This document shows positions 27,101 through 35,694 of a stretch of DNA of 47,790 bases, in pieces (within the stretch, counting starts at the first letter, position 1; each line of letters begins with the position of its first letter). The position numbers and the translations under genes were made by a program. This DNA comes from Nostoc sp. NMS4 (GTDB lineage: Bacteria > Cyanobacteriota > Cyanobacteriia > Cyanobacteriales > Nostocaceae): the NCBI RefSeq assembly GCF_017115095.1, contig NZ_JABXKI010000257.1, positions 1-47,790 on the forward strand, read 5' to 3'. Under the pieces are notes generated by a model, which was not told the DNA's origin, did no database searches, and worked only from the letters and a program-made list of their open reading frames with translations.

Positions 27101-27257
27101 CTATAGTTGCGTAGAAATCCAATTTCCCTTTTCATCGTACCAACGTAACCACAAGCGTTCGATGCCTTCATAAGCGCCTTGCCAAAGTCCTAAACCTAAT
27201 TGTATTCCTGGCATCCACACTCTAGAAAAGGAGAATCCTGACCGACTAACTTTAAGT
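27101..27257 (-). pseudogene. C-terminal remnant of a Uma2-family endonuclease gene
   Basis: Minus-strand frame: SRSGFSFSRVWMPGIQLGLG then LWQGAYEGIERLWLRWYDEK and GNWISTQL with a stop. The GLGLWQG...LWLRWY part aligns to the Uma2 protein at 44914 (GLGLWQGSYQQTTGLWLRWY). No N-terminal catalytic part is present, so it is dead. Confidence 0.8.
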
Positions 27258-27317
27258 TAACGGATTGCAGTAAAGGTTTAGCGAAAATCAAAAGAAAAAT
27301 ATTTTATTCTACCTGAG

Positions 27318-27347
27318 AAAGACGCGATAAATTGCGTCTTTCGTTTT
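27318..27347 (+). repeat. GACGCGAT-type palindrome (hairpin plus T-run)
   Basis: AAAGACGC-GATAAATT-GCGTCTTT followed by CGTTTTT. Member of the dispersed GAGACGCGATTAATCGCGTC family; it could work as a terminator. Confidence 0.7.
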
Positions 27348-27455
27348 TACTGGAATAGGAATGACAATTTTCTCTATTAGTCAGGTAAACCTTTTTTATA
27401 ATTACCTCAAGGCTAATTAAATTACTTTCTATAAATACTATTGTTGGTTGATAAA

Positions 27456-28340
27456 ATGAGCCAGGTTTTGCAATATCCACTCCACAATGTTCTAGAAGCC
27501 CGTGCCCGCTTGGGTGAAAGCCCTATCTGGGATTCTACCCAAAACGTAATTTACTGGGTTGATATCTACAACCATCGGGTACATCAGTTCAATCCGGCTA
27601 CGGGGAAAGACTTGTTTTTTGATGTGGGAGATGTGGTAAGTGCGATCGCCACAGCAGGTAAAGATAGATTAATTATGGCACTGCGTCATCATCTGGCATT
27701 TCTCAACACCCAGACAGGTGAAGTTACACCCATTTTGGAAATTGAAGGAAATCTGGCAGATAATCGTTTGAATGATGGTAAATGTGACTCTCAAGGTCGT
27801 TTTTGGATCGGCTCAACGTGTTCTTTAGAAAAACCCCAAGCTAGCCTCTATCGCTACGATCGCGACGGCTCATTGCATATCATGGAAACGGGATTGACTA
27901 TCTCTAATGGTCTGGGGTGGAGTCCCGATCAAAAAACATTTTACTTGAGTGATTCTCCTCACCAAAAGATATATGCTTATGATTTTAATTCAGTAACAGG
28001 TAGCATTACTAATCGCCGAATTTTTGTTGATTTAACTCATGAATCTTTCTACCCAGATGGGTTGACGATAGATAGTCAAGGAAATATTTGGTCAGCGATG
28101 TGGGATGGATGGTGTGTGATTCGTTTCAACCCCAAGGGTGAGGAGATATTGCGGATCAAACTACCTGTGCAATTGCCAACCAGCTGCACTTTTGGCGGCA
28201 AAGATTTGCAAACACTTTACATTACTACTGCTTCAGTTGGACTCAGCCAAGGGGAGATTGAAAAAAGTTTCTATTCTGGTGATTTGTTTGCTCTCCAGAC
28301 TGATGTTAGGGGATTACCTAGTTATGATTTTGAGAAATAA
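27456..28340 (+). CDS. SMP-30/gluconolactonase-family lactonase
   Basis: A protein of about 294 residues with a six-bladed beta-propeller. Landmarks: ARARLGESPIWD (metal Glu), NRLNDGKCDSQGRFWIGS (metal Asn), LTISNGLGWSPDQKTFYLSDS and YPDGLTIDSQGNIWSAMWDG (metal Asp). Enzymes of this family hydrolyse sugar lactones such as gluconolactone. The metal-ligand residues are in place, so it should be active; the substrate is not predictable. I start at ATG 27456 (MSQVLQYPL) rather than an in-frame TTG 15 bases earlier. A palindromic repeat and a minisatellite follow. Confidence 0.88.
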   Translation: MSQVLQYPLHNVLEARARLGESPIWDSTQNVIYWVDIYNHRVHQFNPATGKDLFFDVGDVVSAIATAGKDRLIMALRHHLAFLNTQTGEVTPILEIEGNLADNRLNDGKCDSQGRFWIGSTCSLEKPQASLYRYDRDGSLHIMETGLTISNGLGWSPDQKTFYLSDSPHQKIYAYDFNSVTGSITNRRIFVDLTHESFYPDGLTIDSQGNIWSAMWDGWCVIRFNPKGEEILRIKLPVQLPTSCTFGGKDLQTLYITTASVGLSQGEIEKSFYSGDLFALQTDVRGLPSYDFEK

Positions 28341-28356
28341 AGGGGCTAATTAAGGC

Positions 28357-28382
28357 AAGAGACGGCGATTTATCGCGTCTTT
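28357..28382 (+). repeat. GACGCGAT-type palindrome after the lactonase gene
   Basis: AAGAGACGGCGAT-TTATCGCGTCTTT, imperfect member of the dispersed palindrome family, about 15 bases after the stop. Confidence 0.65.
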
Positions 28383-28413
28383 GTGATATGGGGCGTGTCT
28401 TTTGATCTTGAAG

Positions 28414-28539
28414 TTCCGAGTTCAAAGGCGCAACTTCCCAGTTCAAAGGCGCAACTTCCCAGTTCAAAGGTGCAACTTCCCAGTTCAAAGGCGCAACTTC
28501 CCAGTTCAGAGGCGCAACTTCCGAGTTTAAAGAGACTTC
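28414..28539. repeat. 21-bp minisatellite, six units
   Basis: Six consecutive copies of TTCCCAGTTCAAAGGCGCAA + C, units starting at 28414, 28435, 28456, 28477, 28498 and 28519 (the last degenerate). Divisible by three, so open frames on both strands are artefacts. No spacers, so not CRISPR. Confidence 0.92.
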
Positions 28540-28675
28540 CAAATAAAAAAACATCAGTCTCGTGAAGCTTTTTTGGTTTCACTTTGTACTTAAAGGTATA
28601 TTTTCCCTACTTGGAATTTGTGGTATGAGGTAAATTGCTCCAGATATTAATGTCAAGGCAACAGAGTGCTAATAA

Positions 28676-28912
28676 TTAGGGTAAGGATTGGATAAACTGA
28701 AAGGAAATATTTGCAGTCAAAGGCTTTGGCAGGGGTTTTCCTTGTGCTTGGTAATCTTCAATCAAAAGTTCCAGCACTTCCTCACCATTATTTAGAGCAT
28801 CGGCGTAGGTATTTCCATGAGTGTGTGCATAAGGGCCAAACTCAGGTAAACTGACAACGTACTTTTTATCTTCATCAGACCACTGAATTACAATACTATA
28901 TTGTGGTTTCAT
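28676..28912 (-). CDS. HicB-like (UPF0150) antitoxin-type protein
   Basis: A 78-residue protein with the HicB beta-sheet core: YSIVIQWSDEDKKYVVSLPE and AHTHGNTYADALNNGEEVLELLIEDY. HicB proteins neutralise the HicA ribonuclease, but no HicA gene is adjacent, and the C-terminal DNA-binding domain of full-length HicB is absent. Its ATG overlaps the 3' end of pgsA by 17 bases, so translation is probably coupled to it. It may be a solitary regulator of unknown target. Confidence 0.8.
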   Translation of the reverse strand: MKPQYSIVIQWSDEDKKYVVSLPEFGPYAHTHGNTYADALNNGEEVLELLIEDYQAQGKPLPKPLTANISFQFIQSLP

Positions 28913-29423
28913 TAGTGCTAGCTTTTTGCGGCAAAAGATAAATACCCCCAGAGATTAACGTCAAGGTGACGGAAATCCAAAAGGCAATCAGAGAGGGAGT
29001 TTGCCAGACTTGAGGTAATGGCGCAATCAGAAGGGCGATCGCCACTATTTGACTAACTGTTTTGAGTTTACCCCAAATGTTCGCTCCGGTAATTGTTGTT
29101 TGATTGACTCGCCAACCAGCGATCGCTAATTCCCGCGCTAAAATCAAAAACACTCCCCAAGCTGGCACTTTTCCTAGTTCAATAAAAACCAGCAACGGCG
29201 CAAGTACCAGAAGTTTATCCACCAAGGGATCAAGAAACTTACCCAATTCACTAATTTGGTTGAGTTTCCGTGCCAAATAGCCGTCTAACCAATCAGTTAA
29301 CGCCGCAATCAGAAAAATCGCCAAACATATCCACTGAGCTTGAGGTGTAGGATTATATAAACCGTAAAGCAGAAATGGTATCCCCAATAGGCGAGAGAAG
29401 GTAATCCAGTTGGGTATGGTCAT
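28896..29423 (-). CDS. pgsA: CDP-diacylglycerol-glycerol-3-phosphate 3-phosphatidyltransferase
   Basis: A 175-residue membrane enzyme of phosphatidylglycerol synthesis. The CDP-alcohol phosphotransferase signature DWLDGYLARKLNQISELGKF LDPLVDK is split here as DWLDGYLAR, then GKFLDPLVDK, with all Asp residues present. Four to five hydrophobic spans follow (LLVLAPLLVFIEL, VAIALLIAPLP, IAFWISVTLTLISGGIYL). Phosphatidylglycerol is the only phospholipid of cyanobacterial thylakoids and essential for photosystem II. Normal length. The downstream HicB-like gene overlaps it. Confidence 0.95.
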   Translation of the reverse strand: MTIPNWITFSRLLGIPFLLYGLYNPTPQAQWICLAIFLIAALTDWLDGYLARKLNQISELGKFLDPLVDKLLVLAPLLVFIELGKVPAWGVFLILARELAIAGWRVNQTTITGANIWGKLKTVSQIVAIALLIAPLPQVWQTPSLIAFWISVTLTLISGGIYLLPQKASTNETTI

Positions 29424-29727
29424 AGGGAATTCAAAAAGAAATAATTCGTAATTCGTAATTCGTCAATTTTGTTTTGTAATGGGGATTTAACCCCAACACA
29501 AAACTTGCTTTCATGCGTGAGGTAGGGGTATTAAACCCTATCCTAAAATTGTCAAATCCTTCATTCCGTGAAATCCTTAAATCAGTTAAATCAGTGATAA
29601 AGCTTCAAAATTAACAACTGTAAAGCAACAAGCAGCCAGGGAAATATGCAAAATCTATGCAGATTAGTGTATCTGAGTGTGGCTGCATGGGAAAATCTGT
29701 TTTCTATAGCTCTCCTAAAACAATACT
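29424..29727. other. Intergenic region with AATTCGTAATTCG repeats
   Basis: Contains direct AATTCGT repeats (29443-29464) and a GGGGATTTAACCCC palindrome; otherwise nothing recognised before the ATG of the aspartase gene. Confidence 0.55.
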
Positions 29728-31149
29728 ATGACTGAACACACAGACTCCGAATTCCGCATCGAACGCGATTCGATGGGCGATCGCCAAATTGCTAGTAGCG
29801 CTTATTACGGCATTCAAACGCTGAGGGCAATCGAAAACTTCCCCATTAGCGGCATTAAGCCTTTAGATACTTACGTAGATGCTGGATTGATAATTAAAAA
29901 AGCTACAGCAATTGTAAATGGCGAACTAAATTGTATTCCCCAAGATATTAGTCAGGCGATTGTCCAAGCAACTGATGAAATCTTAGCTGGGAAGTTCCGA
30001 GATCAATTTGTTGTGGATGTTTATCAGGCGGGTGCTGGAACATCCCACCACATGAATGTCAACGAAGTTTTAGCAAATCGCGCCTTAGAAATACTTGGTG
30101 AAGAAAAGGGCAATTATAAACGTGTTAGTCCTAATGACCACGTTAATTATGGACAGTCTACCAATGATGTGATTCCGACTGCAATTCGCATTGGTGGATT
30201 ATTGGCATTATCTAAGACATTGCACCCAGCAATAGATAGTGCGATCGCATCTTTAGAAAACAAAGCTGTAGAATTTCAAGATATCGTCAAATCTGGCAGA
30301 ACCCACTTACAAGACGCTGTACCCGTGCGTTTGGGTGAAAATTTTCGGGCTTGGGCGCAAATTCTGACAGAACATCAAAACCGGATTTACACCGCCTCTG
30401 GTGATTTGATGGTGCTAGGTTTGGGAGGTAGTGCAGCCGGAACAGGATTAAATACTCATCCTCTGTATCGCGCCCGTGTGGTAGAAGTTCTTTCAGAATT
30501 GATTGATACTCCTTTAGAACCTGCGCCTCATCTCATGGCAGCTATGCAGAGTATGGCACCATTTGTAAATGTTTCTGGTGCTTTACGCAACTTAGCCCAG
30601 GATTTAGTCAAAATATCTCACGATTTGCGATTGATGGATTCAGGCCCAAAAACCGGCTTGAAAGAGATTCAACTCCCCCCAGTGCAACCCGGTTCCTCGA
30701 TTATGCCAGGGAAGTATAACCCAGTGATGGCAGAGATGACATCAATGGTATGTTTTCAGGTGATGGGTTACGACAGTGCGATCGCTTTAGCCGCACAAGC
30801 CGGACAATTAGAATTAAATGTGATGATGCCACTGATTGCTTATAACCTAATTCACAGCATCGAAATCCTCGGTAATACCATCGCCGCCCTAACTAAATCT
30901 TGCATCCCGGGAATTACAGCTAACAAAGAGCGTTGTTTAGCTTATGCCGAAGGCAGTTTAGCTTTAGTAACCGCACTAAATACCCACATCGGTTATTTAA
31001 ATGCCGCAGCTGTGGCTAAAGAATCTTTAGAAACTGGTAAATCCCTACGCCAAATCGTTCTAGAACGAGGATTGATGAGTGAAACAGACTTAGCCACAGT
31101 GTTAAATCTAGAACAAATGAGTGGTATCTTACCCCTGAAGACAGAATAA
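29728..31149 (+). CDS. aspA: Aspartate ammonia-lyase (aspartase)
   Basis: A 473-residue member of the fumarase/aspartase superfamily, releasing ammonia from aspartate to give fumarate. N-terminal RIERDSMGDRQIASSAYYGI, then IQTLRAIENFPISG, and the signature GSSIMPGKYNPVMAEMTSMV match the aspartase branch (compare bacillus-type GSSIMPGKVNPVMPE) rather than class II fumarase. Other landmarks: AGTSHHMNVNEVLANRAL, NYGQSTNDVIPTA, KSGRTHLQDAVPVRLG. In nitrogen-fixing cyanobacteria it could help recycle cyanophycin-derived aspartate. Fumarase activity cannot be excluded from sequence alone. Confidence 0.86.
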   Translation: MTEHTDSEFRIERDSMGDRQIASSAYYGIQTLRAIENFPISGIKPLDTYVDAGLIIKKATAIVNGELNCIPQDISQAIVQATDEILAGKFRDQFVVDVYQAGAGTSHHMNVNEVLANRALEILGEEKGNYKRVSPNDHVNYGQSTNDVIPTAIRIGGLLALSKTLHPAIDSAIASLENKAVEFQDIVKSGRTHLQDAVPVRLGENFRAWAQILTEHQNRIYTASGDLMVLGLGGSAAGTGLNTHPLYRARVVEVLSELIDTPLEPAPHLMAAMQSMAPFVNVSGALRNLAQDLVKISHDLRLMDSGPKTGLKEIQLPPVQPGSSIMPGKYNPVMAEMTSMVCFQVMGYDSAIALAAQAGQLELNVMMPLIAYNLIHSIEILGNTIAALTKSCIPGITANKERCLAYAEGSLALVTALNTHIGYLNAAAVAKESLETGKSLRQIVLERGLMSETDLATVLNLEQMSGILPLKTE

Positions 31150-31190
31150 TAAGAGTGCTGAGTGCTGAGTGCTGAGTTAGGAGTTAAGAG

Positions 31191-31320
31191 TAGAGACGCG
31201 AAAAATCTTTGTCTGTACAAGAGTTAGGAGTTTTGTTTATCTCCTTGTCCCCTCATCTCCCTTTTCTCCCTCATCCCCCTCAGTCCTCAGTCCCCAGTCC
31301 TCAGTCCCTAATCCCTATCT
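31191..31320. repeat. Composite intergenic repeat, copy 2
   Basis: Degenerate palindrome TAGAGACGCG.. (31191-31218), then the 27-bp core starting GTTAGGAGTTTTG (31223-31249), then CCCTCATC/CCCAGTCC pyrimidine-rich units. Confidence 0.75.
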
Positions 31321-31323
31321 ACT

Positions 31324-32295
31324 ATGCAGACTCAAAAACCATCCGTCAGTCTCATTCGGGCTACATCCTACGAACGAGAGGCTTTACGAGAATCCTTAGT
31401 CACCCTCCTAGAACCTTTTGGAGGAATGGCAGCGTTTGTGAAAAAAGGCGATCGCGTTTTACTAAAACCAAATCTACTTACAGGCTCGCGTCCTGGTAAA
31501 GAGTGTATCACCCGTGCCGAACTAGTTTACCAAGTTGCCCAGATGGTAATTGAGGTTGGCGGTAAGCCATTTTTGGGTGATAGTCCGGCTTTTGGCAGTG
31601 CTAAGGGCGTAGCAGTAGCAAATGGCTATCTGCCTATTTTAGAAGAACTCAATCTTCCCATCATCGATTTTCACGGTCAGCGTTACCAAACCGTTAGCGA
31701 CAATTTTAACCATCTGCGCCTGTCTAAAGAAGCAATGGAAGCAGATGTAGTGATTAACTTACCGAAAGTGAAATCACACATGCAGTTAACATTAACACTG
31801 GGCGTAAAAAACTTATTTGGTTGCGTCCCTGGCAAAATGAAAGCTTGGTGGCACATGGAAGCCGGAAAAGACGCGAATAGATTTGGTGAAATGTTAGTAG
31901 AAACTGCCAGGGCAATTAACCCTAACTTAACCATATTAGATGGCATTATCGGTCATCAAGGTAATGGCCCCAGCAACGGGGAACCTCGCCAACTGGGAAT
32001 TTTAGCAGCCGCATCAGATATATTTGCCTTAGATCGGGCAATGGTAGAAATCCTCAATGTTTCTCCTGAACAAGTACCCACAGTTGCAGCTTCCCAAAGG
32101 CTAGGGGTTTGTCCAGAACTTAATGCCATAGAGTTTCCGCATTTAAATCCTGAATTATTAAAAATAGAAGATTGGCAACTACCAGACAATTTGATCCCCA
32201 TCGATTTTGGTATGCCCCGCGTAATTAAGTCTACGTTTAAACATCTTTACACCCGATTCATCAAGGAACCAATGAGTGTTTATGGGAGGGAGTGA
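31324..32295 (+). CDS. DUF362-family protein
   Basis: A 323-residue protein of the DUF362 family: VLLKPNLLTGSRPGKECIT, GGKPFLGDSPAFGSAKGVA, VINLPKVKSHMQLTLTLGVK and NLFGCVPGKMKAWWH are its conserved blocks. Some DUF362 proteins carry ferredoxin clusters; this one has no such cysteine motif. Function is not established. No signal peptide is seen, so it is probably cytoplasmic. A repeat-rich gap precedes it, with no close operon partner. Confidence 0.85.
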   Translation: MQTQKPSVSLIRATSYEREALRESLVTLLEPFGGMAAFVKKGDRVLLKPNLLTGSRPGKECITRAELVYQVAQMVIEVGGKPFLGDSPAFGSAKGVAVANGYLPILEELNLPIIDFHGQRYQTVSDNFNHLRLSKEAMEADVVINLPKVKSHMQLTLTLGVKNLFGCVPGKMKAWWHMEAGKDANRFGEMLVETARAINPNLTILDGIIGHQGNGPSNGEPRQLGILAAASDIFALDRAMVEILNVSPEQVPTVAASQRLGVCPELNAIEFPHLNPELLKIEDWQLPDNLIPIDFGMPRVIKSTFKHLYTRFIKEPMSVYGRE

Positions 32296-32402
32296 GGGAG
32301 ACAAGGGAGACAAGGGAGACAAGGAGATAAACAAAACTCCTAACTCTTGTAGAGACGCAATTAATCGCGTCTCTACTCTTAACTCCTAACTCAGCACTCC
32401 TA
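32296..32402. repeat. Composite intergenic repeat, copy 3 (inverted orientation)
   Basis: GGGAGACAA units (32296 onward), the reverse complement of the 27-bp core (32318-32344), and the palindrome GTAGAGACGC..GCGTCTCTAC (32349-32376). Same parts as at 3468-3570, 31191-31320 and 41499-41610. Confidence 0.85.
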
Positions 32403-33269
32403 ACGCCCAATGCCCCAAAAAATTTAATGCAAACTTCGTTACAGCAATTTAATTTATTAGGAGAGTAATCTGTAATTACCCTCCGATTGCTTAACCAGAC
32501 CGCCCTATTATAGTTAGTGGCGGTTTTTTTAGCTGATTAATTTGTTACACCGTTTCTCGTTTTAGATTTTGATTATCCAAAAAGTTACACGGATTTAGAT
32601 CGTTTTTTACTCTACCTATATATAGATTGACAAAATTGCTATGTATTGGATAGATTTGATAATTTAAATTATGAAATATTTCTCTAGTGGTACTACTGAA
32701 TCCACGCTGCACAACAGAGTTGATGTACCTGTATTTATTCAGTAGTCATAATTGGTGATAAAAATTATTCCTACCTATTTTTTCTCTGGTGTCCAATGTT
32801 TTTGTGTATAACCACCGGATAAAAATCTCAAATACTGACTATTTTTCAGTACTTTTGCGGTTTTGTGTCCTGTATCACAAATTAGTAATTCCAGTAAAAT
32901 GACCTTATCAAAGGCATTTTAGGATGTTATAATCATGAAGTATCGGACAAATAGATTTTGCTAATTAATCTTTAAGCAGCGAAAAAATGTTGTTTATGAT
33001 GCTGTTAAAGTTGGCTTTGCGTATGCGAACCGTTACACCATACAGGGAAACATCTGAAAATATTAATCGCAAAATAAAACATGATTTGTTTTGCAACCTA
33101 GTGCTAAGAATTCCATGTATAAAAACGCTATTATGACAGTTTTAAAACTGGTTTAGCTTGTAGAATGCTATACATTCTAAAGTTTAAAAATAGCTAAAAT
33201 AGCCTCAAGACTCTCACTCAGAGAGTAGACCTACACAGTGTACAGTGTTACGAAGAACTTCAATTTTGT
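32403..33269. other. Long intergenic region without a gene
   Basis: AT-rich, no convincing coding frame. A terminator (32499-32530) is the clearest element; a 13-codon frame (MQTSLQQFNLLGE, 32427) precedes it and is probably chance. Palindrome TAGAATG-CTATA-CATTCTA at 33161-33179, about 90 bases before the small membrane protein gene, could be a binding site. Confidence 0.55.
32499..32530 (+). terminator. Rho-independent terminator downstream of the DUF362 gene
   Basis: ACCGCC (32499-32504) pairs with GGCGGT (32519-32524) around a 14-base loop, followed by seven T's. It is 200 bases past the DUF362 stop. Confidence 0.75.
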
Positions 33270-33458
33270 ATGAATTCAAATAGCCAGTCTGCCAATTCTA
33301 CCGACACATATTCCCAACGTTTGGCAGACATTGTGGGAACTGCGATCGCTCTGTTGACTCTTACCCTACCCGTATTTGTCATCGCCCACTATTCTTCAAC
33401 TAATGTTCAAAATAACCAGCAACCCCTAGTTCAAAACCTCAAAGGAAGTCAAGATTGA
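33270..33458 (+). CDS. Small single-span membrane protein, function unknown
   Basis: A 62-residue protein with one hydrophobic helix (IVGTAIALLTLTLPVFVIAHY, about 24-44) and polar Ser/Asn/Gln-rich ends. It has a normal ATG and cyanobacterial-like composition with a GCGATCGC site inside the helix codons. Small single-span proteins of this kind are frequent in photosystem and stress contexts, but no family is recognised. It is isolated by long gaps on both sides. Confidence 0.6.
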   Translation: MNSNSQSANSTDTYSQRLADIVGTAIALLTLTLPVFVIAHYSSTNVQNNQQPLVQNLKGSQD

Positions 33459-33997
33459 TAAAGCTTCCCATTCATATCATATTTCACCAGCAGAAAAGAG
33501 CTACAATCCATAATACTGTAGATGTGAACGCCAAGTAAAACCAAACGATCTGGAAGATTTATTTTAGCAGCCAATGTCTTCGATGCCGAAGAACTTAGCG
33601 ATGACAATTTTTCTTTTGAATACTAAAAGGACGTTTTAAAAATCCCTAAAGGTATAACTTTGTAGTCTGCGCTGGATTAAGTACAACGCCAAATCAAGAT
33701 TTTTGCTATGTAATGATACCATTTCTCTATGAAGCTGCACATTATTTTGATCCCTGCCACCTCTCCTTAGCAAAGGGAAGTGCCGGAGGCGGCAGGTTCT
33801 TTCTATGCGTCTTCATCAATAAATAGTATGAGATGCTTTGCTGTATTAACTATGAGAGCAAAAGACTCTTTTAAAGATCGAAAACTATATAGCTGTTTTC
33901 GATAATTACTACCTGGAATATAGAACCCTAGTTTGTCTTTCAAGATGTTCTTTAATACTTACACACACAAATCTGCATACAATAAAGGAGTTGAATT
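33459..33997. other. Intergenic region with a possible peptide relic
   Basis: A frame ending at 33626 reads KTKRSGRFILAANVFDAEEL then SDDNFSFEY and stop, but no start codon precedes it before a stop. An imperfect palindrome CCTGCCACCTCTCC..GGCGGCAGG lies at 33756-33800. Otherwise nothing recognised. Confidence 0.45.
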
Positions 33998-34159
33998 ATG
34001 TTAAATATTGCCCAGGAAACCAAAGAGCAACTAAAAAAAATCCTTATAAAAACAGAGTTGTATGATAAGTATTATCAACAGTCTTATTGGCATAAATTAT
34101 ATATTTCTCTTTTTAGACAAGATTTGGTAAGAAAGAGACAAGCAAGTTTTGCAATTTAA
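33998..34159 (+). CDS. N-terminal part of the FkbM methyltransferase gene, in a shifted frame
   Basis: A 53-codon frame with a good ribosome site (AAAGGAG, seven bases before ATG). It encodes MLNIAQETKEQLKKIL.. ELYDKYYQQSYWHKLY..LFRQDLVRKRQ and stops at 34157-34159, inside the start of the methyltransferase frame, which is offset by one base. FkbM-type proteins normally have a helical leader of this kind before the SAM domain. The two frames together look like one gene with a single +1 shift between 34131 and 34156. Confidence 0.55.
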   Translation: MLNIAQETKEQLKKILIKTELYDKYYQQSYWHKLYISLFRQDLVRKRQASFAI

Positions 34160-34820
34160 TCAAAGTATTTTAGCTTCCGATAGTCTTGTATTTGATATAG
34201 GAGCAAATGTTGGATATAAAGCAGATGTTTATTTAAAGATAGGATGTAAAGTCATAGCTGTAGATCCCGATCCTAGAAATATAAAAATCTTAAAAAGGGT
34301 ATTTAATAACAATAAACAAATAACCATAGTTGAAAAAGCAGTAAGTAGTAAAATTGGGGCAGAAAAAATTTATATATCAGAGAAAAATTCTGCCTTAACT
34401 ACTTTCAGTACCAAGTGGAAATCATTCTTAGAAACTCAAAAGGATAGAAAATTATCTCAATTTTCTGCTAGCCTACAAACTTATGAAGTACCCACTACTA
34501 CCCTTGATTCTTTAATCGATCAGTTTGGGACTCCAGAATACATAAAAATTGATGTCGAAGGATATGAACTAGAGGCATTGAAAGGATTGTCTCATCCAAT
34601 AAAATTAATTAGTATAGAGGCTAATCTGCCAGAATTTAGCGAAGAAACAATTAATGGTGTTTTGCATTTATTTGAAATAGAAAATAAGTGCCTATTTAAT
34701 TATGTTTTAAATGATACTAAAAATTTTGAACTCGATACTTGGTTAGACTATAGAGGAATAATTGACTTTCTCAAAAATACCAATTTAAGGTATATGGAGA
34801 TTTATTGCAAAATGGAATAA
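34149..34820 (+). CDS. FkbM-family SAM-dependent methyltransferase (5' end in another frame)
   Basis: A 223-residue frame with the FkbM fold: SLVFDIGANVGYKADVYLKI (SAM motif I), VIAVDPDPRNIKILK, and IKIDVEGYELEALKGL. FkbM enzymes O-methylate sugars or small molecules. The frame has only a TTG at 34149 with no ribosome site; the preceding 50 codons, with a ribosome site, lie in the next frame (33998-34159). So this is either a frameshifted gene, a sequencing indel, or a programmed shift. The region is AT-rich compared with its neighbours, suggesting transfer. Confidence 0.8.
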   Translation: MQFNQSILASDSLVFDIGANVGYKADVYLKIGCKVIAVDPDPRNIKILKRVFNNNKQITIVEKAVSSKIGAEKIYISEKNSALTTFSTKWKSFLETQKDRKLSQFSASLQTYEVPTTTLDSLIDQFGTPEYIKIDVEGYELEALKGLSHPIKLISIEANLPEFSEETINGVLHLFEIENKCLFNYVLNDTKNFELDTWLDYRGIIDFLKNTNLRYMEIYCKME

Positions 34821-35040
34821 TTGTTTGTTAAATATTTTAAGTAATGGATTATGGGGCGATCGCCAACCATAGTGGTTTTCACTTAAGTGAGGTACAACAA
34901 CCCCACCCCCAGCTCCTAAAAGCAAGCTAGGAGGGAACTATTAATAGAGCAAATGAATACTTTGAGAAGAGATCCACATATTGCCCTAAAATTCTACACG
35001 GGGAGCGAAGTTGACTGAGTGCCCCCATGATATGTTATCA

Positions 35041-35052
35041 GAGGAGTTTTTT
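35041..35052 (+). promoter_or_regulatory. Ribosome binding site that sets the ppa start
   Basis: GAGGAG followed by six T's directly before GTG 35053. It favours GTG over ATG 35032 or TTG 35011 as the start. Confidence 0.7.
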
Positions 35053-35565
35053 GTGGACTTATCTCGTATTCCTGCCCAACCGAAACCGGGTCTAATCAAC
35101 GTTCTGATTGAAATTACTGGCGGAAGTAAAAATAAATACGAATATGACAAGGGACTAGAAGCTTTTGCTCTAGACCGAGTACTTTCTTCCTCGGTACAAT
35201 ATCCCTATGACTACGGCTTTGTACCCAATACTTTGGCTGAAGATGGCGATCCCCTAGATGGTATGGTCATAATTGACGAGCCGACCTTTCCAGGCTGCGT
35301 TATTGCTGCGCGACCGATTGGCTTCTTAGAGATGATTGATGGTGGCGATCGCGATGAAAAAATCCTTTGTGTTCCTGACAAAGATCCGCGCTACACTCAA
35401 GTAAAATCCCTGAGAGACGTAGCGCCACATCGCTTAGAAGAAATTGCCGAATTTTTCCGTAGTTATAAAAATCTGGAAAAAAAGGTGACTGAAATTCTCG
35501 GTTGGCAAGATGTAGACAAGGTTGCAGCAATAGTTGAAAAATCCGTCAAAGCTTATAGAGGATAA
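35053..35565 (+). CDS. ppa: Inorganic pyrophosphatase (family I)
   Basis: A cytosolic enzyme of about 170 residues that splits pyrophosphate from biosynthetic reactions. The signature [19 protein letters not shown] holds the metal-binding Asp residues, with [11 protein letters not shown] and [10 protein letters not shown] around it. The family in cyanobacteria starts [13 protein letters not shown]; here [13 protein letters not shown] begins at GTG 35053, just after a GAGGAG site. The longer frame from TTG 35011 has 14 extra residues and less support. PanD follows, after a palindromic repeat, as a separate unit. Confidence 0.95.
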   Translation: MDLSRIPAQPKPGLINVLIEITGGSKNKYEYDKGLEAFALDRVLSSSVQYPYDYGFVPNTLAEDGDPLDGMVIIDEPTFPGCVIAARPIGFLEMIDGGDRDEKILCVPDKDPRYTQVKSLRDVAPHRLEEIAEFFRSYKNLEKKVTEILGWQDVDKVAAIVEKSVKAYRG

Positions 35566-35612
35566 TAGAGGAGTTAGGAGTTAAGAGTTATGAATTTTTA
35601 TTCCTAACTCCC

Positions 35613-35640
35613 GTACAGACGCGATTAATCGCGTCTGTAC
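35613..35640. repeat. Perfect 28-bp palindrome (GTACAGACGCGAT half)
   Basis: GTACAGACGCGATT joined to its exact reverse complement. Clearest member of the dispersed palindrome family. Confidence 0.9.
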
Positions 35641-35694
35641 TCATAACTTTCGCTTGTTACGGATCGCAAAAACTGCCACCAAACCCAAATCAGA

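Noticed and set aside
28414-28539. CRISPR array
   Set aside because: Repeats are directly adjacent with no spacers and no cas genes are present. The same holds for 45568-45735.
28318-28582. Frames with LNWEVAP or SSKAQLP repeats on both strands
   Set aside because: Both are readings of the 21-bp minisatellite; no start signals or homology.
32427-32468. 13-codon leader peptide before the terminator at 32499
   Set aside because: No ribosome site, no downstream gene within reach and no sign of alternative stems.
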